A DNA stretch of 64,000 nt. Source: Linnemannia elongata (taxonomy: Eukaryota; Mortierellomycota; Mortierellomycetes; Mortierellales; Mortierellaceae). The notes beneath the pieces were generated by a model. That model made no database searches. It had not been told where the DNA came from and saw only the letters and a program-made list of their open reading frames with translations. The translations under genes and the position numbers were made by a program. Position 1 is the first letter of the stretch, and every line of letters starts with the position of its first letter. Location: NCBI GenBank assembly GCA_036320915.1, contig JAXBDG010000010.1, positions 1,426,001 through 1,490,000 of the forward strand, written 5' to 3'. Positions 20,558 to 32,827 of this stretch are shown here, in pieces.

Positions 20558-23500
20558 CTAAGTAAAGATTTCCATGGGAGTAACGGTAGACTCGACAGCA
20601 CCCCCCAGAAGGTTCTCCTGACACAAGAACTTTGTTGGAAACTCGACCAAATGTCCTGTCACCTTCTGCAGTTTGCTCGTCACATTCTCGACGGTCGCGC
20701 CCTCCATGGCCACATGTCCCGTCATGACCTTCTTGGAATTGGGGACAAAGGCCTTGTATTGGTCCCAGGTCTCGACAGTGTTGTCGGGGACACAGTGGAA
20801 GACTTCTCGGAAGATTTGTGTATTGGTTTTCGCGACCCGGTTCCACCAGCCTTCATAAAAGTCGTCCGTGAGGGGGTCCATGACGACTTGGTCGGCAGTC
20901 AGGGGCACTTCCTTGGCCTTGGCTTGTTCCTGTTGCTGCTGTTGGGATGCGGCAGTGAGACCAGAGTTCCATTGGAGGTGGGCGCGGGTTTCTTCCTCGT
21001 TGGGCATGGTCACCTCTAGGTGACCATACTCGATCTTGTGCGACTTGCCCCACTTCTTCCACTTCTTCTTCTTATCCCCCTCTCCTGGCTGCTGTTGCTG
21101 GATCTGCTGATCCGACTGCTGTTGCTGTTCAAGTTCCTGCTGCTCTTGCTGCTGCTGGAGAAGGAGCTGTTGTTGCTCTTCTTCAGCAGCGCGGATCAAC
21201 TCGCGACGGACCTCAGCAGGGTCCTTGCTGGGTGAGTCCAAATCGACGGGGAGGACACTTCCGCTTGTGACAGTGTCGTGCTCAACGTGAGGCAAGAGTC
21301 CCAAATGCTCCTTGAACAGATCAGTGCGAAGTCCGTGCGCAAGCTTGCCTGCTTGGTACTGTTGTTTTCATGTGATTTTGTTAAAAGCAAAACAATGAGT
21401 AAGTCTTTTCTGTCCATCTTTCCCCTAGAAAACATTACGCGTAAGGTGAAGAAAGAGGTAACTTACTTCGACGCCGTTCATCTTGGAGGGGACAGTCTCA
21501 GAGTCCTCGATAATGATGGCAATCTCTGAATCTCTGTAGCCCACCTGCGAACGATCGTTGATGTTGGCTAAAGAACGATAAAAAATGAGTAAACACTATT
21601 CATTAGCAAAAGGTGCCTTGTAATAACAACCTCATTAACATCACACGTTGGCAAAGCGAATAAAACATTACCTGAACCAATGATAATAATGCGGTCGTCG
21701 ACAATCATAAGCTTGCTGTGGATATACAACTGCTCAGTCACAAAGTCATCGACCTCATTGTCCTCGACCATGGTCTCGCCTTCAGAGTTGGTGCTCGACG
21801 TCTCACCACCAGCCTCGGTCGAATCCTGAGGGTTGGGCTCCACAACCGCCTCGGCCTCATTACGTGACTGGATAAATTCCTGATCAACACCACCCTCCTG
21901 CGCAATTCCAATATCGGCGTTTTTCAAATGAACTGCTGCAATCTCCTCGTTGTCGGGGCGGTGAACCAATGGGTTGCGAGTAACAATGTGGTGCTTGGGC
22001 TGTAGACCACCCTGGTCCTTGGTGCCCTTGATAGTGTTGACCGCGTTCCTGAACATGACGCCCATACCCTCAACAACGTGTGACTCAGAATCCTCGGTGG
22101 AACCGCCCTGGTAATGGCGCTTCTTGGCATCGTTCTCGGCCCTGTCGGTGTCCTCATGGATGGTATTGAAGACCTTGTGGTCCGCCAGTGCTCTCTCGGT
22201 GATGGCAGGAATATATCCGTGCTCTTTCTTGGCAACACTCATCGCACGCTTAGTAATACTCTCGTCCCAAGTGCACTCCAGATCGGCAGCCCTGCGTTGA
22301 CGCGAGATGGCCGTGATACGGGCAGCCTCCTTGCTACGAGGAAGAGGGTCCAACAAGTACTTGGAAGCCAGCGATTTCGATCGACGAATCTCGCCACCCA
22401 CTTGCTGAGCATCTGCACTGGGGACAGACAACATCTCCGATTGACGCTGCCCCTGTGCTTGTTGCTGTTGCTCTTGTGCCTGCTGCTCCTGTTGCTCCCG
22501 CTGTTGCTGCTCCTGGTGCTGCTGGATAACCTCCTCAGGTGTCCCCTTGAGTTTTCCCTCGGCTTCAGCTTCCTTAACGGCTTCAACAATAGCATCGAAC
22601 TTTCCATGCTTGATACGATCGAAACTGCGAAGACCAAAGAATCCAATATACTGCTCAGGGTTGATTCCGAAAGATTCCAGACGCTCAAGGACAGAGTTGC
22701 CTCCGCGGCAGATCGAGACATATTGGAAATGCATGACTTTCCTCAGCGTACCGGCTTCGCTCGACATGATATCGGCCTCGAAGGCAGGCATCAACGGCAT
22801 CACGACAATGACGCGGAACTTTTGGCCCTCCTCATGTGCACGCACAATACGGTTGACTAGTGCCAGACCGATCGTGTTCTTGAGGTCAGGGTTGCCATTC
22901 TCAGCCGCCAACGTCACTATTGGTAGACAAAAGGAGCGAAGAATGATTAATATTGCGGACAAAAGTAACGCCAGCGCAACTACCACATACCAACTGTCAA
23001 TAGACCCGCGCCAACTCACCAAAGAACTGGTTCTCGATATAAATGAAATGCTGCGAAGTCTCAATAGTCGACAAGTAAGCATTCATGATCGAGTGCTCCA
23101 GATCTACACCTTGAGACCAATTAGTACTGCTTCTTAAGATCTGAATCTTTTGGGATCCTGTCCATCCGGACTCATTACGGGTGCTGACGAATTCACCCTT
23201 GGGAGTCAGGAATTTCATATGGGTCTTCTTCATTCCCTTCTCACGCTTGACAAAGTTCCACCGTTGGACGAAATGACGTGCGATGTCGCGAGCAGGCTGA
23301 CCCGCAACTCCGATCGATACATCGTGCCAGGGCATACGACCCAGCAACTTGCGCTCAATCAGGTCATTGTTGTAGTCCTTGACTATTGACGTCGTCAGAA
23401 TAAAGAAAGGAATGATTAGAAAGAGGGGGTTCAAGAAACACACGTTGCTTCAGAGACACTGGTTAGGTTGTTTGGCTTACCATTGGTGAAATCCTTGATG

Positions 23501-26500
23501 CGAGGATTAGAGTAGTCCTGACCAGGCCAGATGGTGCCGTTTCCAGAGGGGTGGTAATCCGCGAGTTGATGGGTTCTGCTATCATATCTTCCAAAGCACA
23601 GATCCAGTCCTCCAATGAACGCCAGGCGGCAATCAACCACACATATTTTCTATATTCAAAGAGAAAATGAAAAGGAGCGTAGTGTGAACACACAATATGC
23701 AGATAACACCACGCTGACCTTGGTTCGTTGCATCTACAACTTACCTCGTGATGAGCCCAGAACTGGGTTGCAGTGACACTTATGTGATCAGGGTGGCGTT
23801 GGACTACCATTATCAAATGTGAAAGACAACAGAATATGATCAGTTTCGGAAGCTTATTAGTTTTAAATCCATACCACTCAAGGGGTGTGAATATAAGAAA
23901 AAAAAAAAAACCACAGATTAATGTTTACCTTGAATGTTGGGGTGAAGTTCCTGCAGCCAGGTCTTGGTGTGGGCAGAGTCCATGGTCAATGCAAGCGAGA
24001 TCTCCTTGTAGACTACAACATAGATCTTGACTCCATCCTGCGCTTTCTTCTTAAGCAGTCTGTCCAATCTGAACTCTTCGTTCTTCTCTGGTGGCCGGCG
24101 AAGGTACTATGACAAGGAAATTTATGCAGCCTTAGTAAAAAAAGCGTTCATCAATGTCGCAACAAAACAAAAACAAGCTCGCGACTTAACTTACCAGCTC
24201 GGGTGAGAGCCACCAATCGGCAATATAAATCTCGTCCTTGGCGGCCAGGATGGCGTCCGACACAGCATGGAAGTAATCCTTGCCGTCAACATAGTAACGC
24301 ACCTTGGCGTCTTCTCTCTCGGGCGCAAAACTTCCAAATCGATGCCCCTTGACCCAGGGACTGTGGTTCTGCATCTTTTGGAAGTACTCGAGCCACTCGA
24401 CCATCTCACGATTCCGGTCGCCCTTGATCTCGATCTTGCGATAACTGTTTCCGATTTCGATATGATGCTGATTCAGACCGAGTACATGTTCCTTGGCGAC
24501 GACATAAAAGTTTTGGTCGAAAATGAAAACATCCGAACATTCGTCCGAGCTAATCGAGGGACCAAAGGACAGGTATGAGTCGCGTAGGATCGCCCAGGAC
24601 CTGTCGTAATCGTTGAATCCAATGTTGAGACCGCAGAACGTCCTCGAGGTGTCCAAGACCTTGGTTTCGACATAGCCCTCCTTGCCCTTCCATCCCATGT
24701 CTTTGGTGATCGACAAGAGCGAAATTTCGAGGAACTCGTACAGATCGTAAGCGACAATGCCATTCAGTACTTGAAGGACTTGTAGGAAGTAAGTCTGCAG
24801 GGCCTTGCGACGCGCGAGATTGGCCTCCTTTATGCTCGCCACGTTGTCGTCATCAACCATACGGAAACCAGCTCGAGCTATTGACAATGCCCAGGAAACC
24901 TACAACACAGAGCAGATATCGAGAACGACAAGGTGAGAATTGGCCAATACATGATGTTATGCGAATGCGTCGTTGTCGATCAAAGTAGCTTCATCTTTAA
25001 TTACCTGATTGGGGAACTTTGGCAGGCCGGGGTACCGCTTTGAACTGAGCTTAAGGTGCAGCTTGTAAAACTCGTAGAGGGAACGACGGATGACCCATTT
25101 GATATCGCCATACTGAAGTTCGACACGGAAAATAACTTGACGGCTAATGTTTGGGTTTATCTCCGAGTCAACAATCCCGAGCTATGACAGGGTAAGTTTG
25201 TCACCAACAATTGTGGAAAAATAAAGGGACTTGTGAGAAAAAGGAACTTTTTGAGGTGTGAATGACATCAAAGGGACAAAAAAAATCGTGTTCGGCCAAT
25301 TGCAGTTTTGCATAATCGAGTTTAGGCGTGTTCGTCTGTATGTAAGCGTGTTTTTTACCTTGAGGAGTTGGAAGAGAACAGGCGGCTAGAAAAAAAAGAC
25401 AAAAGTAAAATAAAGGGGTCAAGTGATTAGTTCAATGCGCGCAAGTTGAGGAAGAGGAGGCGTTGGGCTCTTGGTCCATGTTAAAGAAACAACAAGAACA
25501 AGGGGAAAATATGCACACGACTCAAAGTCAGAAGAATGCATAGCTCATTTGCAAGGGGATCGGCAGAAGCATGCTAAAGGGGAGAGGTGTGCATGTGCGT
25601 GTGTGTGTGAAAGAGAGGGAAGCGAGAGATGTGGTTGGACGTCGTTCATGTACAGAGAAAGGAGAAAAAGATCCAGCTGACAGAATCGCACTAACGGCCC
25701 ACACAACCTCTTTTGGTTCAACCCTTCTCCCCCTTCTTAGCTCCTGTCCTTCCGCACTTTTTTCCTTGGTTTGTTTTCCTATTTGCCTTCCTCCCAGCAT
25801 CTACATAGCACAGAATTTGATTGCATATCAAAGGAAGGGAGAGGCGTTGTGTTCAAACTTACAGGGCGGCGACCTTTCTCATCTGTCCTCAGTAAGAATG
25901 CGGGGGTCATTGCGCCCGTTATACCCAGAGATTCAACTGTAAAGTCGATAGTCTCGAGGTTATTGGCACGAGAAGCAGATGCAAATGCACCAGCAGCATG
26001 ATCGATTGTTGTCAGTTCCTTTGGGGGTACGACTAAATACACAATTGAGCAACAACGAAGAAAAAGTATTAATAAGGAACAATGCAGTGTAAATAGTCAG
26101 AAAGACGGGTTATATGAAGGAAAGAGAACTACTAATAAAGTTCATGTTATGTGTCGGGCGGGGCTATATTATTCTTACCTTCGACGTTTGGCTGAGTGGG
26201 GGCTGCGGTGCTGCTCTCAGACTCATCATCATGATGATGGCGATGGAGGTGGAGGTGTTTGGGCAGGAAGGTCGAGTACCAGTGCTCACGTTGCTCCCCA
26301 GACTGTAGTTGTAGAAATTGTTGTTCTTGGTCCTGTTCTCCTCCCCCCGATGCCTGGGAGGTCTGATCGGCAGGAGCGTCGCTCTGAACAAAGGTGCCCT
26401 GCTTCTGTGCCTGACGCACCTTGTCGACAACATTGGCAAGACCCAGTGATTTTTGAGTTTGGCCGGGTTCCAGACTGGAGAGCGCGGTGTTGTTCAGATT

Positions 26501-26701
26501 ATTGTCACCACCTCCATTGGTAGTTGAATCTTGTGGTGCTTGTTGAGCTTGTTGTGCTTGTTGCTGCTGCAGTTGCCGTTCTTGGGCGTCCAGCTCTGCA
26601 AGGTTCTCGCTTAGGTTCTTACGGTGCTCAGCCAGAATGAGGTTGGCGAGATTCAGAGGGCGAGTGGAATCGGTCGAGGGAGAGCTCGAGTGGTTGCTCA
26701 T
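20558..26701 (-). CDS. SPO14: PX-PH phospholipase D (Spo14/PLD1 type)
   Basis: Twelve exons: 26701-26179, 26032-25863, 25385-25359, 25181-25005, 24899-24195, 24106-23929, 23803-23745, 23649-23481, 23382-23020, 22916-21672, 21567-21467 and 21358-20558. The total is 4518 nt, or 1505 residues, in frame throughout. The enzyme hydrolyses phosphatidylcholine to phosphatidic acid and choline at membranes. Residues about 232-370 form a PX-like region ([17 protein letters not shown]...LPKFP) and about 375-500 a PH-like region. The first HKD motif is H612-E-K614...D619 (HHEKICVVD), split by an intron after E613. The second is H1190-S-K1192...D1197 (IHSKLMIVD). The 570-residue spacing between them includes a Gln-rich, non-conserved insert. 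The N-terminal 175 residues are Gln/Ser-rich and disordered. Exon 3 is only 27 nt. The final exon is also Gln-rich. Confidence 0.93.
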
Positions 26702-26728
26702 GACTCTATTTTTTAGTCCTGGTTTTGT

Positions 26729-26764
<36 letters not shown>

Positions 26765-27573
26765 CTGGCTTGTGCTATGCAGTGGGAGGAGGAAAGGCGT
26801 ATCACGCAAGTGTGAAAATGGGTATACAGAAAATGCAAGGATGAGAAGTAGTTGGTGATGGATGAAAGAAAGGAATGCAATGATGGTTTGAAGAGAAAAG
26901 AAAGAGGAGAAGGGGAAAGAAAAGCCCAAGAAACGCAAAGCGAAGCGTCTTTAAAAATAAAAAGGGATGTTTTTTTTTGAGAGCAGCAAGGAAGGAAAGG
27001 TACATGAGTGAGTACAATGGGCTTGGGTCATACTCATAGACATCCTTCACGATGTCAGTTGTCTCCGCCCAGGGTGGCAGGAACGGAGAAAGATTCCTCC
27101 ACGACTCAGACAACCACTTCTTCCACTTTTGCTTTCAGCCTGCACTCGCCCATTCATCACTTGTAAGCAACTTTAGAGCACTCATGTAAATAGCGGGTTT
27201 CTTCGTCACCCTACGTCCTGCTCCGCCCTTTGGACACACACACTCTCTCTCCCTGTTTCTCTCTCTTTCTGTCGTCATAGTCCTGTCCGTCTTGTCCCTG
27301 GCAAAATTCATCCAAATGCAGACAGGTAATTGCATGCTCAAATTGGGCGCATCCGACGTATCCTCATTCCTCACCCACCACACAACCCCACACAGCCTAC
27401 CCATGGTCAATGAAATAAACCCTGGCAAAGGTAGTAATAACGGTGGTGCGGTGCGGAACAAAGTTTTTGTTGTCAGATGGACAATTAGGCCCACAAGTAG
27501 AAAATAACAGCTACTTGCTCAACCCTTTGTGCTTACCCCATTGCATAACCCTGCTCCCACCGGAACAGAGTTA

Positions 27574-27604
<31 letters not shown>

Positions 27605-28078
27605 AAGTACACACTCCCATTCGCCTCTTTCGTTGGCCTGTTCATCCGACAACGCGCATAATTTTTGTCCATCTGGTGTTTTTTTGTTGGACGAGTGCTG
27701 GCGTAAAAAAAAAAAGCGACAATCAAAAACGTGGCTTCCGCTCTCAATGCATATTCTACCTTTGTAACAATGTTGATCCGGATGAACGAGGCGGAGCAGT
27801 CCTACCTACACAAGAAAAGTTCAAAGCATCGCGTCTTTTCACATATTCAGTCCAATTGCTTTGTTATCCAATAGCACATAAAACAAGTTTACTCTTTTCC
27901 TCACTATGACAATCATATCTAATATAACAAAGTCCAGTGGACCCTCTATTGATCATACTAGGAATAGCAAAGAGTTCTTTGTTGTATGGCGATGGGGCGT
28001 CGATAAAAATGCTTAATCAAATTGCTCATCTTCCTCGCGAATCCACGCATGCTCGTCCTCACCCTGAAAGGAAAGCGC
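26702..28078. other. Intergenic region, PLD promoter and desaturase 3' flank
   Basis: T runs lie at 26733-26761 (directly upstream of the PLD start) and 27579-27604. A TC-rich stretch lies at 27240-27275. No frame has recognisable content. Confidence 0.55.
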
Positions 28079-30689
28079 TTATTCCTCCTTGGGGCGAAGT
28101 CCAAGAACACGCATGTGCTCTAAATGTGATGAGAATGCCTGCCAGAATGTATCCTATTATTGTTTCATAGTCAGTCATAAAGTGCACAGCGTGTTAGCTT
28201 ATCTTCCTTGCTCATGACGATTAACTCCTTGTCAATCATAATCCATGCCTGTGTACGCAAGTGTTTTTGGCTGTTACCTTGACGAGGTAGGGAACCTTGT
28301 ACTCGGTACAGGCGTCACGAATGATAGACAAGATCTCGGGGTAGTAGTGCTGCGAAACGTTGGGGAACAGATGGTGGACAGCCTGGTAGTTCAAGCTTCC
28401 GGTGATGCTGGTCCAAATGTAAGAGTCGTGGGCGTAATCCTGAGTGGTCTCGACCTGCATGGCAGCCCAGTCCTTCTGGATGATTCCGTTCTCATCGGGC
28501 AAAGGCCACTCAACCTCCTCAACAACGTGGTTGGCCTGGAAGGTCAATGCAAGCCAGTAGGAAGAGATCATATCGGCAATGGTGAAGAGGATCAAAACCT
28601 TCTTAAGAGGGAGGACCTGAAGAGGCACGTAGATGCGGTACCAGAAGAAGAAGATCTTGCCTCCCCAGAACATGACGGTGTGCCAGAGCGAGATGGGGTT
28701 GACACGAATGGCATCGTTCGTGCCGACGAAGTAGAGGATGTTGACATCCTGAATACGGACCTTGAAGGCCAACAATCCGTAGAGGAAAGGCACAAACATG
28801 TGCTGGTTGATGTGGTTCCAGAACCACTTTTGGCTAGGCTTGATGCGACGGACATCGCGCTCTGCCGTGGAAACATCAGGGTCGGCTCCTGCAATGTTGG
28901 TGTAAGGGTGGTGTCCAAGCATGTGCTGGTACATCCAGACCAAGTACGAAGCGCCGTTGAAAAAGTCGTGAGTCGCTCCCAAAATCTTCCACACAGTAGG
29001 GTTGTGAGTTGCTAAAACGACAAGTAAAAACAGGTAAGTGCAAAGATTCATAACTTATTCTTGATACGTCCAGAAAGGCGCCTGCCAAAGGAATGAACAT
29101 TAGCGGCGCATGAATTTGTATGGACATACTGGAGAAGTGAGAGGCATCATGGAGAGGATTGAGTCCGATCTGTGCACAAGCAAAGCCCATGATGACAGCG
29201 AAGATGACCTGGAGCCATGTGCGCTCAACCACAAAGGGAACAAAGAACTGTGCGTAGTAGGAGAGAAAAAGCGCCGCAAAGATAAGGAAGTAACGGCCCC
29301 AGATCTCGGGTCTGTTCTATCTCAGGATAAGCAGAGAAAAATATTGGAGGTGCGCGTTGTATTAGTGCTTCTGTCCCATTTCTTGCTCCTTACTCATTCG
29401 TCTCTGCAACGCGTTCTAAGAACCCCTTTGCTTTACCTTGGGATCCTTGCCCGAGTCCTTGAAGTAGCCTTCGACTCTGGACTTGACGACCTTATGGAAA
29501 CCACTGGGCTCGGGGAAGATTGGCAGCTCGTTGGAGACCAGTTTGCCAACGTAGTACTTCCTATTGCGCGTTTTAACGAACGTGACTCCTGTTAGTCAAA
29601 CGTGCACATGATCCTGCAACACACTCAGTGATTTTGCTTGTTCTTGCGGTCAAAGCAAAAAAAAGTCGCATGTTTTTGTTGTTGCTGCCGTACTTCATGA
29701 TAGCATCCCCGGTGCCAAACGCGTGGTACATGTCAAACACCTGTAAAGTGAATAAAGAAAGAAAAGGTTGCGGTATGGAACAAGGGGTGTAGCGGGAGGA
29801 AGAGGAGTTAGTTTGGTTTTTGTGTGCATGAGAGCTGAAACCTTTTGATTGGATCCCCCTGTGGGATGTTGTTCCTCGCCGCGCACGCAATTGCATGGAT
29901 CGGGACCAGGCATGAAAAAAACTACACGACGTATAAAGATAAACAGCAGACCCACAGACAACAAAGCCGACCCATAAACAATCACATCAGATACGTACTG
30001 GGGTGACGTCTCTACCTGCTCCGAGCAAGAGCGTGTCCACACCACCAGGATGGCGACTCAAGAACTTGGTAACATCATAGACCTAAATGGTGACAAAGTA
30101 GAAAGGAGAGATTGGGTTAAGAGCCAGACCTGATTTGAAAGTGGTGTATGTGCGCGTCGTAAGACAACTCAGAAGATGAAAATGTGTCCAATTGTGCATG
30201 AGAGCCGCTTTTTTTTTCCGCCAGGTGTGGAAGTGGACCACTTTGGTGTATGCGAATTGGTGAAAAACAAAAACCACCAAAGTCCGATACTTTTTTTGTA
30301 CGGGGGAAGTGAAGGGTGGCAAGATATCGGTCGAAAAAGGTCCGGATCTGGCGAGAAATGGGTAAGAAATCCTGAGAACGACCGAGGAGTCCAATTGACT
30401 ACTTACGTTGCCGCGAACGGCGACATAGAGGTCTCCGGCAATGTTGTGCTTTGCCAATTCCTCCCTAACAGACAGGGTGCACGATACAATGAGCACAATG
30501 GTTACAAGAGAGCGAAAAGTAGTGGTCAGCCAAAGGTACGCAATTTTTTTGTCAAGTTTTTTTTTTTCATTTTCAGGCACCAGCAAGTGTCAACTATCCG
30601 TGCGAGTGAACTTTCTTCCCTCCCCTTATTCGTTGTTGTGAATGAGAAGGAGTATTTCCATACCAGGTGAATTCCTTTTCCGCGCCCAT
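28079..30689 (-). CDS. Delta-5 fatty acid desaturase (cytochrome b5 fusion, front-end)
   Basis: Eight exons (30689-30664, 30464-30407, 30082-29999, 29740-29694, 29560-29437, 29316-29130, 29011-28278, 28153-28079) give 444 residues. The enzyme introduces a delta-5 double bond, turning dihomo-gamma-linolenic acid into arachidonic acid in the ER membrane, with electrons from its own cytochrome b5 domain. Visible signatures are the b5 haem motif HPGG (39-42) and three His boxes: H169-DAS-H173, H205-MLG-H209-H210 and Q385-AV-H388-H389. The third box starts with Gln, as in front-end desaturases. From memory, the sequence agrees closely along its length with the 446-residue Mortierella alpina enzyme, including the GLRPKEE end. 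The first exon is only 26 nt and splits a Trp codon. The donor after exon 4 (GTACGG) is weak. The start is shared with a divergent neighbour, NDUFS5. Confidence 0.93.
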
Positions 30690-31474
30690 GGTGTTGTTTT
30701 TGTGGATGAGAAGTGTTTAGGATGAGGAGCGTGGGTGTTTGTTTGAACTGATTCGGAAGGGAGAGAGTTGAAGAGAAGGGAGGTACTAAAACCGTATCGT
30801 CTTTAAAAAAGATTGCTCAGCAGAGATAAACGGGCACGGCAGGGCAAAGAAACTGTTTGCCCTTGCTCTTTTTTCCCCCAACGATAGTGATGACTGCACG
30901 TGATCTTATCGAACAAACGCCACTAACTTGAAAATTCAGGGGCTGAGAGGAGGATGCATGGAGCACCAACGGGGAGAATGATATCCGACCTGGCACATCA
31001 GTAGTCAAGGTTGATCAGCTATTACTTAGCTGTTTGGAAGTGGCAGGAATCATTGAGCGATGAAAATGATAAGCACTGAAGAATCACCATCAGCCAGGAA
31101 TAAAATGCAAGGTATTTTCCACCTTACTGCTGACGCTCTGTTGATACTGAGCGATGCGAATGACAATAATAAAGCGGAATGTAATCGTATATAAGACTAG
31201 GAGTAGCAGTATCGAAGACAAAGGAGAAGACGCAGAGAAGACAAGAGCAAGCTTTTGAGGGCATCAAATCATAGCCGGAGGCATATCATTGCAGGCTTGA
31301 TAGTGGACGCGACAGAGCATTCTCTCAGTGGGAGGTTCGGTTTATATAAAAAAAGCGACTGAGTGACGTCACACATTTTGGGCGGAAGGCGGCCCTTAGA
31401 TCTCTTGGACATTCCGGCCGGAAATTAGTTTCCTACCTTACAACACCACTCACTCCACTCTACACTTATATACA
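30690..31474. promoter_or_regulatory. Bidirectional promoter region between desaturase and NDUFS5
   Basis: The 785 bases between the two divergent start codons contain TATATAAG at 31188-31195, the palindrome TTTATATAAA at 31341-31350 and a perfect CRE-type palindrome TGACGTCA at 31364-31371. The last two lie about 105-135 bases before the NDUFS5 ATG and could serve as TATA element and bZIP site. Their use is not shown. Confidence 0.4.
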
Positions 31475-32314
31475 ATGGCCTCCGGTTTCGGTTACAGCGG
31501 CGGTAAGGGCGACCAACTTTACTGCTACATGGCTTCATCGGATCGGATGCTCTAAGCTATCGAAAGGAAACGAAAAGTGATGATCACAATGAAACTCTGC
31601 CTGATCTGCGTACTCACCCCTCGTTGTCTCTTTTTCTCTTTCATCATGTTTGAAAACCACGGCTATTCGACGACTCGCTTGAACTCCGGATCTCACTACC
31701 CCTATGAATCTATGCAACACCTCTTTTCACACCTCGCCACCCTGATCCGACACGACACGACTCACGGACGCCCTTTGACAAACGAACATAACTTCGATTG
31801 ACATCTCACACACTTCGGAATGACTTTCACGTTCGGATTTTTTCACCACTGATCTTCTGGCACGCCATCAACTACAGGACGCAGCAGATGCCACCCTTTC
31901 TGGCAAGAGTTCCACAAGTGCTACGCTCTTGCTGACAAGCCCGAGGAGTGCGTTCTCCAGCGCGACGACTACCTCGAGTGCCTTCACCATAGCAAGGAGG
32001 TACGATATCAGTTTCGCTAGAGGGATCGATTGCAGACTATACCTCTGGATCATTTCAATATCAACTCTGGACGTGTGACAGCGTCTTCATTGATCGCTAC
32101 GTGTGCTACAGTTGAATGGATGCTAATAATTGACCCATTGGACATTTTGAACATGTAGATCCTCCGCACAAAGACCATTCAGGATGAGGCATACAAGCAG
32201 AAGGAGAAGCGCGCCAAGGAGGCCGCTGCCTCCAAGAAAAAGGCTGACTCTGCCGCCGCCAGCAACGTGCCAAGGCTGAACGTTGTTGAGGAAAAGGCGA
32301 AAGCGACAGCATAA
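31475..32314 (+). CDS. NDUFS5: Mitochondrial complex I 15 kDa subunit NDUFS5
   Basis: Three exons (31475-31502, 31878-31999, 32159-32314) give 101 residues. It has twin CX9C motifs, C14-x9-C24 and C34-x9-C44, which form a disulfide-linked helical hairpin after import through the Mia40 pathway into the intermembrane space. The context GGRSRCHPFWQEFHKC and DYLECLHHSKE is characteristic of NDUFS5, an accessory subunit of NADH:ubiquinone oxidoreductase. The tail after residue 60 is Lys/Ala-rich. The first exon ends after nine codons, inside the conserved glycine pair, and a 375-base intron follows. Length is normal for fungal orthologues. Confidence 0.92.
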
Positions 32315-32796
32315 AGAAGGGCTCCCCCATCTAGATGTTTACCTTTGCCCATCATCAACAAACCCACACAACAGCCAGGAATAGAAATCGGGATCGGACG
32401 ATGAGACGATGAAGCAAATCAACAAATATTCGATCAGGAGCACATACACCGAGCGATGGAGAAAAAACAACAGTATACACATTTGTTTTCGACCGGCGAT
32501 CTGGGGAACTACCCTTATTTTTGACAGGAACATACTCAGACCGAATGAAAATAAAATAACAAAAAATGATATACACGCCATTTAAACGGATGCTTGTTGA
32601 TGGGAGCCGATACTGGGTGTTTATGGTAGTGCCATTGATCAAGAAACGTGAGTAGATGGATACATAGGTAAGTAATGCCCCGTCCCTTTGAAGTACAGCA
32701 TACCTTGCTAATGACACATGAGGTTATTGTTGTAACAACCCAGGTCCAGGAACAACAAAACATGCACAGTCGAAATTCCAGGATACCCTGGTTCCG

Positions 32797-32827
<31 letters not shown>

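Noticed and set aside
28245..29015. 256-codon plus-strand frame antisense to the desaturase
   Set aside because: Shadow of the conserved coding exon on the other strand.
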